A DNA stretch of 41,758 nucleotides from Clostridia bacterium (lineage in GTDB: Bacteria > Bacillota > Clostridia > Christensenellales > UBA1242): contig JAFVWN010000038.1 in NCBI GenBank assembly GCA_017501645.1, forward strand, positions 1 to 41,758, given 5' to 3'. Positions 8,956 through 22,300 of this stretch are shown here, one piece after another; the first letter of the stretch is position 1, and the number at the start of each line of letters is the position of its first letter. Both the position numbers and the translations under genes were made by a program. Under the pieces are notes generated by a model. The model worked only from the letters and a program-made list of their open reading frames with translations, was not told where the DNA came from and did no database searches.

Positions 8956-10836
8956 TTGGTAGATAATGAAATCTGGTCCAAATTTATTGAAGAACTAAAA
9001 ACAAAGACCGACTTTGTTGGAGTAATTTCAAGATATGTCCAACTTGAAAGGAAAGGTCGTTTGTTTTGGGGCAGGTGTCCTTTTCACGCGGAAAAGACGC
9101 CTTCTTTTGCTGTCAACGATTATGACCAGTTTTATCATTGTTTTGGTTGTGGTGTTGGCGGAGATGTTATTAAGTTTGTAAAAGAAATAGAGTCTGTTGA
9201 TTATATGGGGGCTATTCATATTTTGGCAGAACAAGCTCATTTGGAAGTTCCAGCCAGATATACTTCATCAAGTGAAGAGCAAAATATCAAAAAAAGAAAA
9301 GAACAAAAAGATAGGCTAGTTGCACTTATGAAAGATGCAGCAATGCATTATGTTGAAAACTTAAGTTCTCCAAGGGCAAAAGCTGGAGTTGAGTATATGC
9401 ACAAAAGGGCAATTGATGGTCAAATTGGGAGAGCTTTTGGTTTAGGTTTTGCTCTTGATTTCAATGATATGCCAAAATTTTTAGCTTCTAAAGGTTATAC
9501 TCAAGAAGAGATGGTTTTATCTGGAGTTGTAAAAGTTAAAGATGGAAGACCTTATGATGCATTAGGTGGAAGAGTTATCTTTCCGATCATTGATGTGAAT
9601 TCAAATGTTGTTGCGTTTGGCGGAAGAACTTTAGATCCTCATCCGGATTTTGCAAAGTACTTAAACACCGCTGAGACATTGCTTTTTAACAAGTCTAAAA
9701 ATTTATATGCAATTAACCTTATAAAAAAGATGAAGACAAAATCAATCAAGTTTGATTCTCTTATAGTTGTTGAAGGTTATATGGATGTTATAAGTTTGCA
9801 CAAAGCTGGTTTCAATACGGCAGTTGCAAGTATGGGAACAGCGCTAACGACTGAGCAGGCAAAACTTATAAAGAGATTTGTTGATAAAGTTTATATTTGT
9901 TATGATGGTGATACTGCTGGTAAAAAAGCAACGCTTCGAGGTCTTGATATATTAAAAGATAACGGTCTTGATGTTTATGTAATGAGTTTGCCTGAAGGAT
10001 TAGATCCTGATGATGTTATCAATAAATATGGTCAAGCCGGTTACAGAAAGATTATGGAACAAGCATTGCCGCTTATTGATTTCAAATTAGAATTTCTTAA
10101 GAAACTTTATGATGTTAAATCATCAGAGGGAAAAACCAAATATCTCAATGATGCTATTGAAGTACTAAATTCTTTAACAGATGTTGAAAAAGAGGTTTAT
10201 ATTTCAAAGGTTAGTGAAACATCTGGTATAATGAAAGACTTTATTAAGAGACAGTTGGTTTCAAGTACCGGTGAAACAAAAAATGTTCAAAATAAATTAT
10301 CTTCTGTGGGTGCTGTTAAAGTTGAACAAACGGAGTTTAGAGAAAAGGCACCGCTAGATAAAAAAGTTGTGCAAGCAGAAAAATTTATTTTGTCTGCAAT
10401 GTTACATAGAAAGCCTTATGCACATTTCAAAACAGATTTGACAGAATATTTTACAGATGGCAGAGAGGATTTTTATAAGACGATTATGGAACTTTCAAAT
10501 ATAGCAAACGAAAAGGATTTACCAAAACTTTTTTTTGAAAAGTATGCTGGAATTCATAATGATGAAGCTGAAGAAACCTCTCAAGATAAAGCAAAAAACG
10601 AAACGGCAGAAAAGGCAATTGAAATTATTAACTATATATTAAAAAATGTTAGTGATGAAAATGACTTGAGTTATTTCAAAGATTGTGTTCAGCATCTTTA
10701 TAAGGGTTATGCTGAAAGGCGTATACAAAAACTTAATGAACAATATGTAAAAGAAATTGAAAAAGATAAAAGAGCTGAAATTCTTAAAGAAATTGGAGAA
10801 TTGACGGCAAATAAAAATAAAAAGGTGGATTTGTAA
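8956..10836 (+). CDS. dnaG: DNA primase DnaG
   Basis: Synthesises RNA primers for DNA replication at the fork. The CHC2 zinc finger (C41-P-F-H44, C62-F-G-C65) is followed by the primase core with the Toprim motif VVEGYMD (Glu at about 273) and [11 protein letters not shown], then the less conserved C-terminal helicase-binding region. An in-frame ATG exists at 8908 but has no ribosome site and adds 16 residues that do not look like DnaG. TTG 8956, with AAAGGG about 8 bases upstream, puts the first zinc Cys at residue 41 (40 in E. coli), so I chose it: 626 residues. The TAA overlaps the rpoD ATG by one base (TAATG), indicating translational coupling in the classic dnaG-rpoD operon. Confidence 0.95.
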   Translation: MVDNEIWSKFIEELKTKTDFVGVISRYVQLERKGRLFWGRCPFHAEKTPSFAVNDYDQFYHCFGCGVGGDVIKFVKEIESVDYMGAIHILAEQAHLEVPARYTSSSEEQNIKKRKEQKDRLVALMKDAAMHYVENLSSPRAKAGVEYMHKRAIDGQIGRAFGLGFALDFNDMPKFLASKGYTQEEMVLSGVVKVKDGRPYDALGGRVIFPIIDVNSNVVAFGGRTLDPHPDFAKYLNTAETLLFNKSKNLYAINLIKKMKTKSIKFDSLIVVEGYMDVISLHKAGFNTAVASMGTALTTEQAKLIKRFVDKVYICYDGDTAGKKATLRGLDILKDNGLDVYVMSLPEGLDPDDVINKYGQAGYRKIMEQALPLIDFKLEFLKKLYDVKSSEGKTKYLNDAIEVLNSLTDVEKEVYISKVSETSGIMKDFIKRQLVSSTGETKNVQNKLSSVGAVKVEQTEFREKAPLDKKVVQAEKFILSAMLHRKPYAHFKTDLTEYFTDGREDFYKTIMELSNIANEKDLPKLFFEKYAGIHNDEAEETSQDKAKNETAEKAIEIINYILKNVSDENDLSYFKDCVQHLYKGYAERRIQKLNEQYVKEIEKDKRAEILKEIGELTANKNKKVDL

Positions 10837-11888
10837 TGGCTATGAAGTCAAAAGTTGAAGCTGAAGTTAATAAAATAATTGAGGCTGGCAAAAGAACTGG
10901 AAGTATTAATATTGAAGATGTTTCCGAAAAATTTGCAAAACTTGGAGCTGATGAAATTGATGAAATTTTATCAAAAATTCAAGAGAGTGGAATTAAATTA
11001 ATTGAAAACACAGTAATTCAAAGTGATGATGAAATTGAAGAATTAATGAACAAGGCCAGCATTGATGACCCTGTAAAAATGTATCTTAAGGATATTGGTA
11101 AAGTTCCTTTACTTACACCTGAAGGTGAAGTGGAACTTGCTGTAAGAATGTTGGAAGGTGACGAGACTGCAAAAAGAAGGCTTTCAGAGTCTAACCTTAG
11201 GCTTGTTGTTAGTATTGCTAAGAGATATGTTGGAAGAGGACTTTTATTCCTTGATTTAATTCAAGAAGGAAATTTTGGATTAATGAAAGCTGTTGAAAAG
11301 TTTGATTATACAAAGGGTTATAGATTTTCAACCTATGCAACTTGGTGGATTCGTCAATCAATCACAAGAGCTATTGCAGATCAGGCGAGAACAATTAGAA
11401 TTCCTGTTCATATGGTTGAAACAATTAATAAACAATTAAGGGTTGCAAGAGGTTTGCTTCAAACGCTAGGAAGAGAACCAACTACTGAAGAAATTGCAAA
11501 AGAAATGGGGATTACTGAAGAAAAGGTTAGAGAGGTTCAAAAAATTGCTCAAGAAACAGTTTCTTTAGATACTCCGGTTGGTGAAGAAGAAGATAGTAAT
11601 CTTGGAACATTCTTACAAGATGAGTCAGCTGCGAACCCTGCTGAGTCAGCAACAGCAATGATGTTAAAAGAACAACTTCTTGATGTTCTTAACACATTAA
11701 CCCCTCGTGAACAAAAAGTAATTATGTTGCGATATGGTGTTGATGATGGACACCCAAGAACTCTTGAAGAAGTTGGTAGAGAGTTTAATGTTACTCGTGA
11801 ACGCATTAGACAAATTGAAGCTAAAGCTCTTAAGAAATTGAGACATCCTTCAAGAAGTAAAAGACTTAAAGATTTCTTAGAAGATTAA
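10836..11888 (+). CDS. rpoD: Primary sigma factor RpoD/SigA
   Basis: 350 residues. It directs RNA polymerase to housekeeping promoters. Region 1.1-like N-terminus is followed by region 1.2 ([21 protein letters not shown]), region 2 with [25 protein letters not shown] and the -10 recognition helix [19 protein letters not shown], region 3 ([11 protein letters not shown]) and region 4 with the -35 recognition helix ([30 protein letters not shown]). The complete region 2 and 4 set and the absence of specialised features mark the primary sigma, in keeping with the many TTGACA/TATAAT promoters in this window. AAGGTGG lies 7 bases before the ATG, inside the end of dnaG. No terminator separates it from the next gene, although a promoter lies between. 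Confidence 0.97.
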   Translation: MAMKSKVEAEVNKIIEAGKRTGSINIEDVSEKFAKLGADEIDEILSKIQESGIKLIENTVIQSDDEIEELMNKASIDDPVKMYLKDIGKVPLLTPEGEVELAVRMLEGDETAKRRLSESNLRLVVSIAKRYVGRGLLFLDLIQEGNFGLMKAVEKFDYTKGYRFSTYATWWIRQSITRAIADQARTIRIPVHMVETINKQLRVARGLLQTLGREPTTEEIAKEMGITEEKVREVQKIAQETVSLDTPVGEEEDSNLGTFLQDESAANPAESATAMMLKEQLLDVLNTLTPREQKVIMLRYGVDDGHPRTLEEVGREFNVTRERIRQIEAKALKKLRHPSRSKRLKDFLED

Positions 11889-11909
11889 TATTGTAAACCA
11901 ATTATATAT

Positions 11910-11938
11910 TTGACTTACTTTGACTTTTGTTGTATGGT
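11910..11938 (+). promoter_or_regulatory. Possible promoter of the zinc-ribbon protein gene
   Basis: -35 TTGACT (11910-11915), 17-base spacer, -10 TATGGT (11933-11938). Read-through from rpoD is also possible, since no terminator is seen in the gap. Confidence 0.5.
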
Positions 11939-11965
11939 TAAGGTAGTAATTGTAAAGGAGTTATT

Positions 11966-12655
11966 ATGCAAGAATTATTAAGATATCAAGATATTGATGC
12001 AAGAATTAGAAAACTTGAAACAAAAATAAATGAAAGTGAAAATCGAAAAAATGCTGGAAGTATGCAGGCAATTGTTAAATCTTGTCAAGAGGAAATTGGT
12101 AAGCTTGATTCAGTTGCAAATATGCTTGTTGAGAAATATGAACAAGCTACAGTTTTATATAATGAATTTGTAAAAAAACTTGAGAAGTTAGAAAAAGATA
12201 TTGCTTCTTTAGGGGATGAAAATTTGGGTGCTTTGCAGGAGACTGTAAAGAGTGTTACAAAAAATGCTGAAGTTTTGGAAAGCAATATCGAGATGCTTCA
12301 AAAGAAGATTGAGGCTGCAAACAAAAAGCATAATGAGATGATGAAAAAGGCAACAATTGCGAGAGGAAAGTATGATGAATACAAAGCAGTCTTCTTGAAA
12401 GAAAAAGCAACTTGCGAGCCAGAAATTCAAAGATTAAAACTTGAACTAGCAAAACAAGGCGAAAAAGTAAAACCAACACTTTTAACGAAATATAAAACAA
12501 AGGTTGAGGGGAAAATGTTTCCTGTTTTGGTTCAAGAAAATAAGGGAATGTGTCCAAGTTGTAGAATGCAAATACCAGCAGGTAAATTAGTTGAACTTGT
12601 AAAAACTGGAATTATTGAATGTGAAAATTGTGGAAAAATGATTTATAAATTATAA
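11966..12655 (+). CDS. Coiled-coil protein with C-terminal C4 zinc ribbon
   Basis: 229 residues with AAGGAG ribosome site. Residues about 1-160 are heptad-rich and highly charged, predicted to form a long antiparallel coiled-coil hairpin. The C-terminus carries CPSC (196-199) and CENC (219-222), a C4 zinc ribbon. This is the widespread bacterial family of coiled-coil/zinc-ribbon proteins (zf-RING_7 type, CT398-like) often found just downstream of rpoD in clostridia. In many clostridia, genes for tRNA methyltransferase TrmK and a Nif3-like protein sit between; they are absent here. Proposed roles for the family (nucleic-acid or sigma-factor/secretion association) are unsettled, so no function is assigned. 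Confidence 0.85.
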   Translation: MQELLRYQDIDARIRKLETKINESENRKNAGSMQAIVKSCQEEIGKLDSVANMLVEKYEQATVLYNEFVKKLEKLEKDIASLGDENLGALQETVKSVTKNAEVLESNIEMLQKKIEAANKKHNEMMKKATIARGKYDEYKAVFLKEKATCEPEIQRLKLELAKQGEKVKPTLLTKYKTKVEGKMFPVLVQENKGMCPSCRMQIPAGKLVELVKTGIIECENCGKMIYKL

Positions 12656-12664
12656 TACAAAAAG

Positions 12665-12699
12665 AAGAGATTGCTAAAAAAAGCCATCTCTTTTTTTTG
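12665..12699 (+). terminator. Rho-independent terminator of the dnaG-rpoD cluster
   Basis: Stem AAGAGATTGCT / AGCCATCTCTT with one mismatch and an A-rich loop, then a run of eight T. Confidence 0.85.
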
Positions 12700-13302
12700 T
12701 GTTTTTTAAGAAAATAGTTCTTTTTAGTTTATCAAGTTTTTTTTTCAAATTTCTTTTATGTGAATTGTTTATGTTTTTTTTGAATGCCAGAAAATGTTAT
12801 ATATACATTTATAAATAAAAGTCATAAAAATAAAAACTGCAAATGACATAAATATGTGTTAAAATACGGCTCTAAAGTGGTGTTTTGTAAGATAAAATAG
12901 GTGGGTATTCTATGTGTTTTAAATATATATGGCAGTAGTGTGTTGTTTTGTGTTTTGTTCTTGTGTAAAACCGTTGAAGATGGGTGTGTGTTTAATTATA
13001 AATATAATAAAAAACGCAAAAATAAAGAAAAACAAGTGAAAAACAATATCAAAACAACAAAATATAAAAATATTGTGCGTTTTTTTAGTTTTGGTGTTTT
13101 TGTCTTTGTGCTTTCAATTATGAGATAAAAAGCATATAAGTTAGGGTGTTTTTTTGTAGATTTAAAAAAGTAAAAAAAATATAAAATAACCCCTTAATTC
13201 GTTTGGAGTTTTTAAAAATATTTGATAAACTATAAATATATATAATATATATTTTGTCACAGGTGGTACATACTAAAGATAGTGGCAATAAAGGAAAGAG
13301 AT
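12700..13302 (+). other. Gene-free interval before the giant surface protein, with a long-loop hairpin
   Basis: About 600 bp of AT-rich sequence without a convincing gene. A 75-codon frame starting GTG at 12901 has two hydrophobic stretches but no good ribosome site or recognisable family. AAAAAACGCA (13009-13018) and TGCGTTTTTT (13076-13085) form a perfect 10-bp stem with a 57-base loop and a T-run, possibly a terminator for an unseen short transcript. A block at 13171-13197 resembles one upstream of the lipoprotein gene at 34060. Confidence 0.4.
13171..13231 (+). promoter_or_regulatory. Candidate regulatory block and promoter of the giant surface protein
   Basis: AAAATAACCCCTTAA (13183-13197) closely matches AAAATACCCCTTAA (33923-33936) before the collagen-like lipoprotein gene. 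A weak -35 TTGGAG (13203-13208), 17-base spacer and -10 TAAACT (13226-13231) follow, aligned like TTGACA/TAGACT at the other gene. An AT-only stretch with TATAAT at 13241 also exists, but without a well-spaced -35. Confidence 0.4.
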
Positions 13303-16300
13303 ATGTTTGCAACAACAAAGAAAAAAAGAATATTTTTATTATCAATGTTGATAACATTAATTGCTATAGTTTTTGTGGGGGTGGGGCTCGGAGTCTTCTT
13401 CTTAGTAAGAGACAATAACTCAATGACTCTAGCAAAGAGACAGGCTGTCTTTGGGCGGACTGTTAATTCTGCTGTGGTTGTTCCTGAGCAGGCAGAAATA
13501 GATTTGTCAAACCTTCCATCTGGTGTTGAAGCTAAAAATGTTGTTATGGCATCAGATAGATATTTTGTAATCAAAACAAATTCTTCAATCTATGTTGTGT
13601 ACGACAAAGAAACTTCTTCTTATGTTGATATTGGGTCAAAAGTAAACTTTAATAAGGTTGATGCAATATATGGTTCTTTAGTTGTTTTATCTTATGGTTC
13701 ACACATTACCTTATTTAATCTTACATCTTTAGAAGTTGTTGCCAATCTTTTGAATGTGAATATTATTTATGATAGCGGATTCTTACTATTGACATCTAAT
13801 AATAAAAACCCAATAACTGTTTATCAAGATTCAGTTGCTTTGGTTGATACATATGTTGCATTATTAAATGTTGAGAGTGGCGAGGTTGTTTTTGAGGCTA
13901 AGGGCAGTGATGATATTATTAATGTGACAATGTCTTATGGTATGTTGGTTGCATCTTATCCTTCTCGTACTGAGGTTTATAAATTATCAAACTCTTTAGT
14001 TTTGAAAAAGAGTTTTGAAAATAAAAATGAAATACAAGAAGGGACAAATGTTACAAGTTTAATCACAAACAAGGCTTATTATATGTCAAGTTATTACAGA
14101 GTGTTTGCAATTCATAATAACCTTGTGCTTATAGAAAAGTCTTATGTGGTTTCTAGTGCAGAGTATGATATTACAGGTCTACTATCTAATGGTGAGCATA
14201 GAAATTATAAAAACAGTTATTATGTTTGGGACTTGTCAAAAAATGTTCAATTTGATATTGACAATAACGGAATGATTCTTGAGGCCTTAGATGTTGATAT
14301 TTCAAGAAACTATTTTGCATTAGTTAGAGTGCCAATTAACCAAAAGACAGCTTTAGATAGTGAAAACAAGTTGATAACTTACTATCAAATAGTGAAAACA
14401 AAGAAAGGATATAAACTCGTTCAACTTGTTGAATACGATTATTCAAAGTTTGGACAAGTTATAGGTTATAACGGAAAAGGTTTATTTACAACTGGTACAT
14501 CAAATTCTGCTTATATTGGTTTTGATGGAGAAAAGGAGGATTTCAAAGCTCTTGAAGTTGAAAACTCAAAGATAACTCAAAGTACATACAATGATGTTGT
14601 GGTTGTTTCATCTGTACAAGGTGAAAAGAAACTTTATGACAATAAAGGTAATCTTCTTGTAGGAAAATTATTTACACAAATTTCACCATTTGTAGACGGT
14701 GGAGCTGTTGCATTATATGGAGACCAATACTATTTGGTTTCAAATTCAGGTCTTACAAGAATGATTAATGGCTTTGCCGAAGAGTTCTCGCAATATGTTT
14801 TTATGGGTATTGGATATTTCTTTGTTGGTGAAGAGGGTGCGTATAAAGTCTGTGATCACACAGGTGAAATTGTATACGATGATGTTAATGTCTCTCTTGA
14901 ATATAATCTAAACGCTCACAAAGTTATAATGGTTGTGCAAAGTGATAGTGTAAGTAAGGTAATAGAAATTACTCCAACCGAAGATGTTTTCTCTTCTAAA
15001 AACTTGATTGAGTATTTTAATACTTTCCAACAAGAAAGAAATTTTGCTCCGGCAAAAACTGCAGATGCAAGCGAGTCTATCCGTATAGATAGAACAGTAA
15101 ACTATCTTACAAAAACTGAAGACCAAAATGTTGGTGGTGTTGCTCAAATTTCGTACAATATAGGTTTTAGTAATTTGGATGCGTTGACATTTAAGCCGTA
15201 TGCTTCCCTTAACACAAAAGAAGCAAGTATGATACCTGGGTTTAACCAGGGGGCGACAGGGCAATATACATATAAGGTTGATGCTCCAAATGCTGGTGAC
15301 GGAAAGGAGCATACATATGTGTTTGAAGGTGCTTACTTTGTTGGTGATGAGGATTCTTATTATTCTCTTGCTCTTATGAGGCTTAACGAGAATGGTACTT
15401 TTTATTATATGGTTACTTTAGCGGTTAGAGATTCGTACTTGTCTAAGGTTCAAGCAGAAACAGCAAATAAATCAGGAGCAACAACAAATATGCTGTTCTA
15501 TGATTATAGAGTTGGTGTTATTAGAGAAGTTGATGTTCTTAGCGGAAATGATACTTTAGCGTTGTCTTATGCAGAGATGAAAACCAAGTTAGTTGCGACA
15601 ATGTGGCAGGAAGGCGGGTTGCCAAATCAAACGCCATATAAACCTAGTGGACAGGATAATATTACAATAACTCCAAGACAGGTCGATTTGGAATATGCAG
15701 GCTTTGATGGTGGACTTATATTTACTTCAACAGAAGCTAGTGCAATGAGCATTCAATTTACAATAAGAAACACTTATGAAGCGACTAATCAAAAATCAAA
15801 AGTTGTTGGCAATGGGGAAACTAAAGATTGCGGAAGATATACACTTTCTTATAGCGGTTCAACATTATCTGTTAATGTAAAACCAGGTTACTTCTTAACA
15901 TATTTTGATATTAATGTTGGAAACGCAACTGATGCTTTATATACAAATCTTACATCGGGCTCTTTAATAGGGTCAAGTGTAAATATAATTTCTTCGGCAA
16001 CATTTACTGTTCCGTACGCAAGTTATATTCAACTTACAGGAGTTACTATAGTTGAAAGTTTCTCACATCTTAATCTTATTAGATATAATAAGGATATAAG
16101 GGAGAAATTAGATGCAAGCGGAAATGTCGTGATGGATGAGGAAGACGAAGAACCAATTCTTGAGGTTTATGAGCTTGAAGAGTATGAAGAATTGGGAATG
16201 CTTTATTTCTATTATGGATATGGCTCAGATGTAAGAACTGAAAGAAATCCTGCGCAAATAGGATTTTTAGACTTTAAGAAAAGAACAAGTGTAGAAATAC

Positions 16301-19300
16301 CAGAAAAAGATGGTTATACATTTAAGAGTTATACACTTGTTAATATAGAAGAGAAAAATGTGCGTACGCAAGTCGTAGAAATTATTAACAAAGAAGGTAA
16401 TCTTACTATAATTCCAGGAACAGATGCGGTTGCTGGAGAAGAAAAGTATTATGCAGATAATTACTTGTTGCCAACATCAGGGTTAAGTGCTTATTTCTTA
16501 GAGGCAATATACGAAGCTAAAACATATACTATTAACTATTATATGGATAAGCACAACTATGATTTGGGAAGAAATGAATTGTGGGATTCAAACGATAATT
16601 TAACAAGAAAACAAATTTTAACAGAAATTAAGTATTTTGATTATATTACTGAACTTCACGATATAACAACAGATGATTATAACCTTGATAATAATCCTGT
16701 TCCAATGGCAGAAAGTTGTATTTATAGAGGTTTTGATTTCCAAGGTTGGTTCTATTGGGATGCAGAAAACGAAGAAGAAGTAGAACTTGAAATTGGAGAT
16801 ATTTATACAACTGTTGGAAATCTTAGAGTTTATGCTAAGTGGGAGGCTCAAGTTTACACCTTAGAATTTGATGCGAATGTGGGTGAAAATGGGGCATATC
16901 AAGATATAACTGTTGGTGGATATCCTTATAATATAGATTCTGCTTATTTTACAAAAGATTTTGATTACTATAATGACGAAGATCCAACATTGAATGTAAA
17001 TATTACAGCAGGATCGGAATTTGATCAAGATCAACCTATTGTTAAACAGATAACATATGCTGGTATGTATGGTTCTCTTCCAGCACTAGAAGGAAGGTCT
17101 GTTCAACCTAATAGTGGAATTGAAGAATATGTATTCCTTGGCTGGTATTTACATAAAGATTTGAATGCTGTAAATGATAGTTATGAATCACTAATTACAG
17201 GCGAAGATACTAATGGAAATCCAATAGTTAACTTGACAAGTGGTTCATTGGTTAACATTATTCCTCCAATTGTAGATGCGGAAACGGAGGAAAGAAAACT
17301 AACTATTTATGCACATTATAGAAGAATTGTTTATTCTTATACATTAACCTCTACTGTTGATTCAATGGCTTTAGGTGATGACAATAAGGAGTTGCCATTC
17401 GCATTAAAGTATACAGTTGAGGGCTCTACTGCAAAAGGTGTTAAAGCTCTATATTCTACAGATTCTAAATATGAATCTTATAATAAAGGTTCTTCTTATG
17501 AAGGACAGGATTGTAATAAGTGGTCTTTACAAGATGCGATAGATCCAACTTACACATTCTATATGGTTCAAGGTGAACAAGTAAAAATAAATGCCTTTGT
17601 TGGTGAAGGTTATTATGTTTCAGCAGTTGTATTCAAATTGCCTGATTACCGAGGTGGACAATATGAGGCAGTGATGAGAGGTCTTTGGGAGGCAGAAACG
17701 CAAGACCAATTTGAATTTGCTGAAGAATTAGAAGGGGAAATAGGTTCTGGTGTTGGTAATATAGAATGTTACTCTTCTGGTTTTAATATTCAGGTAATGA
17801 TGGAAGAGTTCTATGCTTCAATAGCAAACCATACAGATGTAAATCCTCTTTGTATAGATGTTGAAATTCAATTCTCGTCTATGAAATTTACTAATGAGTT
17901 TAATGTTTCAGGCGTTTATAAAGGAGAGGTTAAAGAGGGACAAGAACCTCCTGTTGTTGCGGGTGATGGTAGAGTAACAAATGAAAATGGTGAAATTATA
18001 ACAAAACAAGAGAACATTATATATGGATACACCAATACATATAAAACAATGTCAGGAGCATCTAGTACAAGTTCGAATGTTGCAAATTCATATTTAAAAA
18101 GCGTTACTTTAGATGATGTGACACTTATTACTTTTGAATACGAGTATGGATATGAAAGTGTTCCGTCAATTATTTCAACAACTCCAGTGTTCTATCATAT
18201 TATGTCTGCAAATGTTTCTCCAAAATCATCCGAGTGGAAAAAAGAGGGTGATGGAACTACTTATAAGACAGATACTTATGAGCTTGCTTTTGAGACAGAA
18301 ACAGGAACTTTAATATTTACATTGAAGTCAATTTATTATTATGTTAAGGCCGACACAAGCCTAAACTACTATGTTTACGAGTTAAAAATAAAGAGTAAAA
18401 AAGACCATTTAGTAGATGTTTGTTATGAAGATGTAAGGTCTATAGTTGAATTTAAACTTTATGATGTGGATTATTCAACTGAAGACAATGGCTTAATTCC
18501 AAACGAAGATACTGCAAGTATTCAAAAAAGAGCAACAATAACTGTTGCAGAGGGAACAAATAACTATAATGGTTATTACACTCAAGGAGAAGATACAATT
18601 TCTCCAACACAATATATAAGATATAATATATTACCAACAGAGAATTACTTTATTAGTAGTATATCTATTTCTTATAACGGAAGCGAAAGATATATTATTG
18701 CATTCCCAACAATAGCAATAAATAATGATGGTGGAAGTATTAACATTTCTCAAACGGCAGGCTTTGAAATTTATGGTGCGTCAAGTCCGTTGTTAAGAAA
18801 TGAAAATACAGTATTGTTTAAGTCAACAAATATAAGTGTGTCTTGGTTGAGCGGTAGAGGTTTTGCCGTAACAATTAATCAAATTAGACACAAAGTGGCA
18901 ATATCATTAACAATGCTTGAATATAAGTTATTCCAAGTTCAAACTCCGGGTTCAAATGATACAACTTTTGAAATCAATCAGGAATTAGCGAGTGCTAAAG
19001 GAAATAATTTCCCTACAAATGTTGCTATCCCTGCTGGGGTATATTACTATAAAGAAACGGGTGTTGTTGGTACAAGTCAAGAAACGATTACTTATTGTAA
19101 CTGGGTTATTGCCGGCAAGCAAGACGGGTTAGATACTATTACTGTTAAGCCTGATATTTCAGGTAAGATTGCTTATAAAGTAAGAAGTGTAATTCCTTCT
19201 GGAATGAATGATGTAATTAGAGTAGACGAAGATGGTTTTGCTCAATATGATACAACAAACACTTCTCAAAATGGTCATAAAGCTGCTGTTGAACTAGCTG

Positions 19301-22300
19301 TAGATACTGCAGGATTTTTGGTAAATAGCTATCTTGGTAGAGGCACTAAGAAACTTGACAGTATCATTGATTCAGGGATTGTTCCAAAAAATGATACAGA
19401 GGTTGGACATATTTACACTCTTGACTCAAACGCTTTTGTGTTTGGTGGCAAGCAAGGTCCGTTCTCTACAATTATGGCTACATATTGTGACCCAACGACT
19501 GCAGAATATGCAAACAAACAGTATGACAACGCATATATTAATGTTTCATTTACTGGTGGAACAATAACATTAAGTGTTCACGAAATTGAGGGCTATATGT
19601 TGTCTTCAATAATTGTTGAACTTTATATTGTAGAAGCTGGTACTGGTGGTGTTGGTGAGGCAACAAAAATTTACACAATTTTACCAGATGCTGTTGAGGT
19701 TTCATCATCTGGTTCACGAGTGAATATAACTATAACAATACCAAAACTTAAAAACTCACAATATGAGTTAAGAATCTTCCAAAAGCCAATTGAATATGAA
19801 GTAGTTTATGATAGTGCAAATAGTGCGGGAGATACAAATCCAGCAACGGGTACTGTTGAAAAAACTAAACATTTGTATAATGTTCCTTCAACTGTAAGAA
19901 CTGATGCAACTTATATTAAAGAGGGTTATACGGCTATTGGTTATTCTAAAGAAAAGAAAACAGGAAGTGACCTAACCGAAGCAGATTGTTATTTCTTATT
20001 GCCGGGTTTTGTTGATGATGCAGACAAAAATAAAAGTTCTGCCATAAATGAGAATTTATGGACTGGTACTGAGGCAACAGCGAATAAAACAGTGATTTTA
20101 TATGCTGTGTATAAAGCTAACGAATATAACATCATATATAATACTAATGATAATACAATGGGTAATGGTTCTTCACCAGCGGAGACAACTACCGAGATAA
20201 GCAAAACTGTTGTATTTGATAAACAATTTGGGGCACTTAATGTAATAAAGAGATTTGGTTATACTTTCAATGGTTGGTTTACAGCTAAAGAGGGGGGAAT
20301 CAAAGTTCAAGAAGGTAATACTTTAGATATTGAATTATTCAATAAGATAAAAAATCCTGAAGACGATAAATCTGTAATATTGTATGCTCAATATACGGCA
20401 AAAAGTTATACAATATCAATTATCCTAAATGATAGAGCGAATGGTAATGGTTCGTCTGATGCAGTTTGTGAGTCAGGAAGTTTAAGTCAAACGCTAACAT
20501 TTGATGATGACTCTAAAAAATTTGTTTATCCAACAATTACAAGAGTTGGTTATGATTACAAAGGTTTAAGAAGTGAAATGACTAATGCCATCGATGCAAA
20601 GGCGTTAACATCAGCAGACTATCTAAGTGCAACAGATTTCAATTGGCAATTTATGGTGTCAAGCGGGTTTGATAATGACCAAATAAATCAAATTGATAAT
20701 GCTCAAAGTATGATGGTTTATTGTACATATACACCAAAAGCGTTTAAGATGTATGTCAACTTAAACAACACAAAAATGGCAAATTATGGTGATGAAGTTA
20801 CTGTTGTATATGATGGTAGAAGTTATGTAGAAAAAGACCATTATGTAGACGGTTTAGAAATTACTATTGAATTTGATGCATTGCTTGGAACATTACCAAC
20901 TATTACAATGCAAGGTTATTCATTAATAGGTTTTTATCAATCTAAGTCATATGATAAAGAAAATATTGGCGTAGGTGCATTAAATGAGACTACACCATTA
21001 GATTTTGAATTGTTTGAAGTCTTAACATATACAAATTCTTCAAATGTAGATACGGCACTTAAGTCATTATATGAAAGCGGTAAATACACATTCTCAATTT
21101 ATGCTCAATACGGTATTAAAGAAATGGAAATTTCAACTACAGGTTCAACCGCAAGTATTGTCAAACTTGTGAATGGTGTAGGTAGTTATTCCGTAACAAA
21201 TGGTGCGTCATTTGGAAGTGGAAGCAATAGTGTTATTGGTGAGTATGGTTGTGATGCAATTGTTGATATTTTGCCAGCCACAGGATATTTTGTTTCTTCA
21301 TTAACAATATCATATGTTGGAGAGACTGGTGCAGGTGTTATTACAGTAATATTCACATTTGACAACCAAAAAGAACAAGTTTCATATGTTGCAAGCGGTG
21401 GTGTTTCAAGTGGGATTGGCTCATTTGGAAAGTTGAATGGTGATTATGCAACTGTTGCTGAGGGAATGTATCTAATGCATACCGGATATAGTCAGTATAC
21501 AAATAGCTTAAAAACTTTTAGGGTTGTTTTAGGCTTTGAGTATGTAATGGAAAGCATATCTGTTGAGGTTACAGAAACACCATTATTGTTTACTGCAACA
21601 TTTATGGTTCCAAATACTAGCGGTTGGGAACAATACACGCAAAAGCTAGTGCCATATGGCTCTAAAAACTTTGATAGTGATATAACAAACCCTTCATTAG
21701 TAGGAAAATCATTTATGTATTGGAGTACTGACAAATCAGGAAATGGAGTGTTAGACTCATCTGTAACAATTGTTACCAATACATCTTATTATGCACACTT
21801 TGTTGATGAAAGTGCTTCAGCTTCTGTGTCATTCTGGATATGGAATCCAGAGGCTGGATATTATGAACTTATAGAAACCGTCAATGGTAGTGGGGAGTTC
21901 TCAGGGGCTATGCCTAGTCCATCAACAGATGCTTGGCCTGGTGGAAGCTCTTACTATTTCTCAGGATGGCAGGTTTTAGGATATAAACCAAGTTCTCCTA
22001 TATATAGAGAAAGAGGTAACTTTGATGGTGAGTATCAAGTTTACGGAGAACTAAATGTTTATGCTTGTTATCATAACAAAGGATTTACAGAACCATCTTA
22101 TTCTACATCAGTAAAAGCAGTGACAGGAAATGCTACTTCTAACGGGTCACCATCAATTAGTAGTAATAAAAACTTTACTTTGAGTGATGTTGGAAAAACA
22201 GTCAAAGATTATTATTACTATAAGAAAAAAGTTACTTTCAGAGTTACTATTAAAACTGTAGATTTATACAAGTATGAATATAATAGGACGGGAGAGTATT

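Noticed and set aside
12901-13128. 75-codon plus-strand frame with hydrophobic ends
   Set aside because: GTG start without ribosome site, low-complexity Lys/Asn centre, and it runs across a hairpin with T-run. Not supported as a gene.
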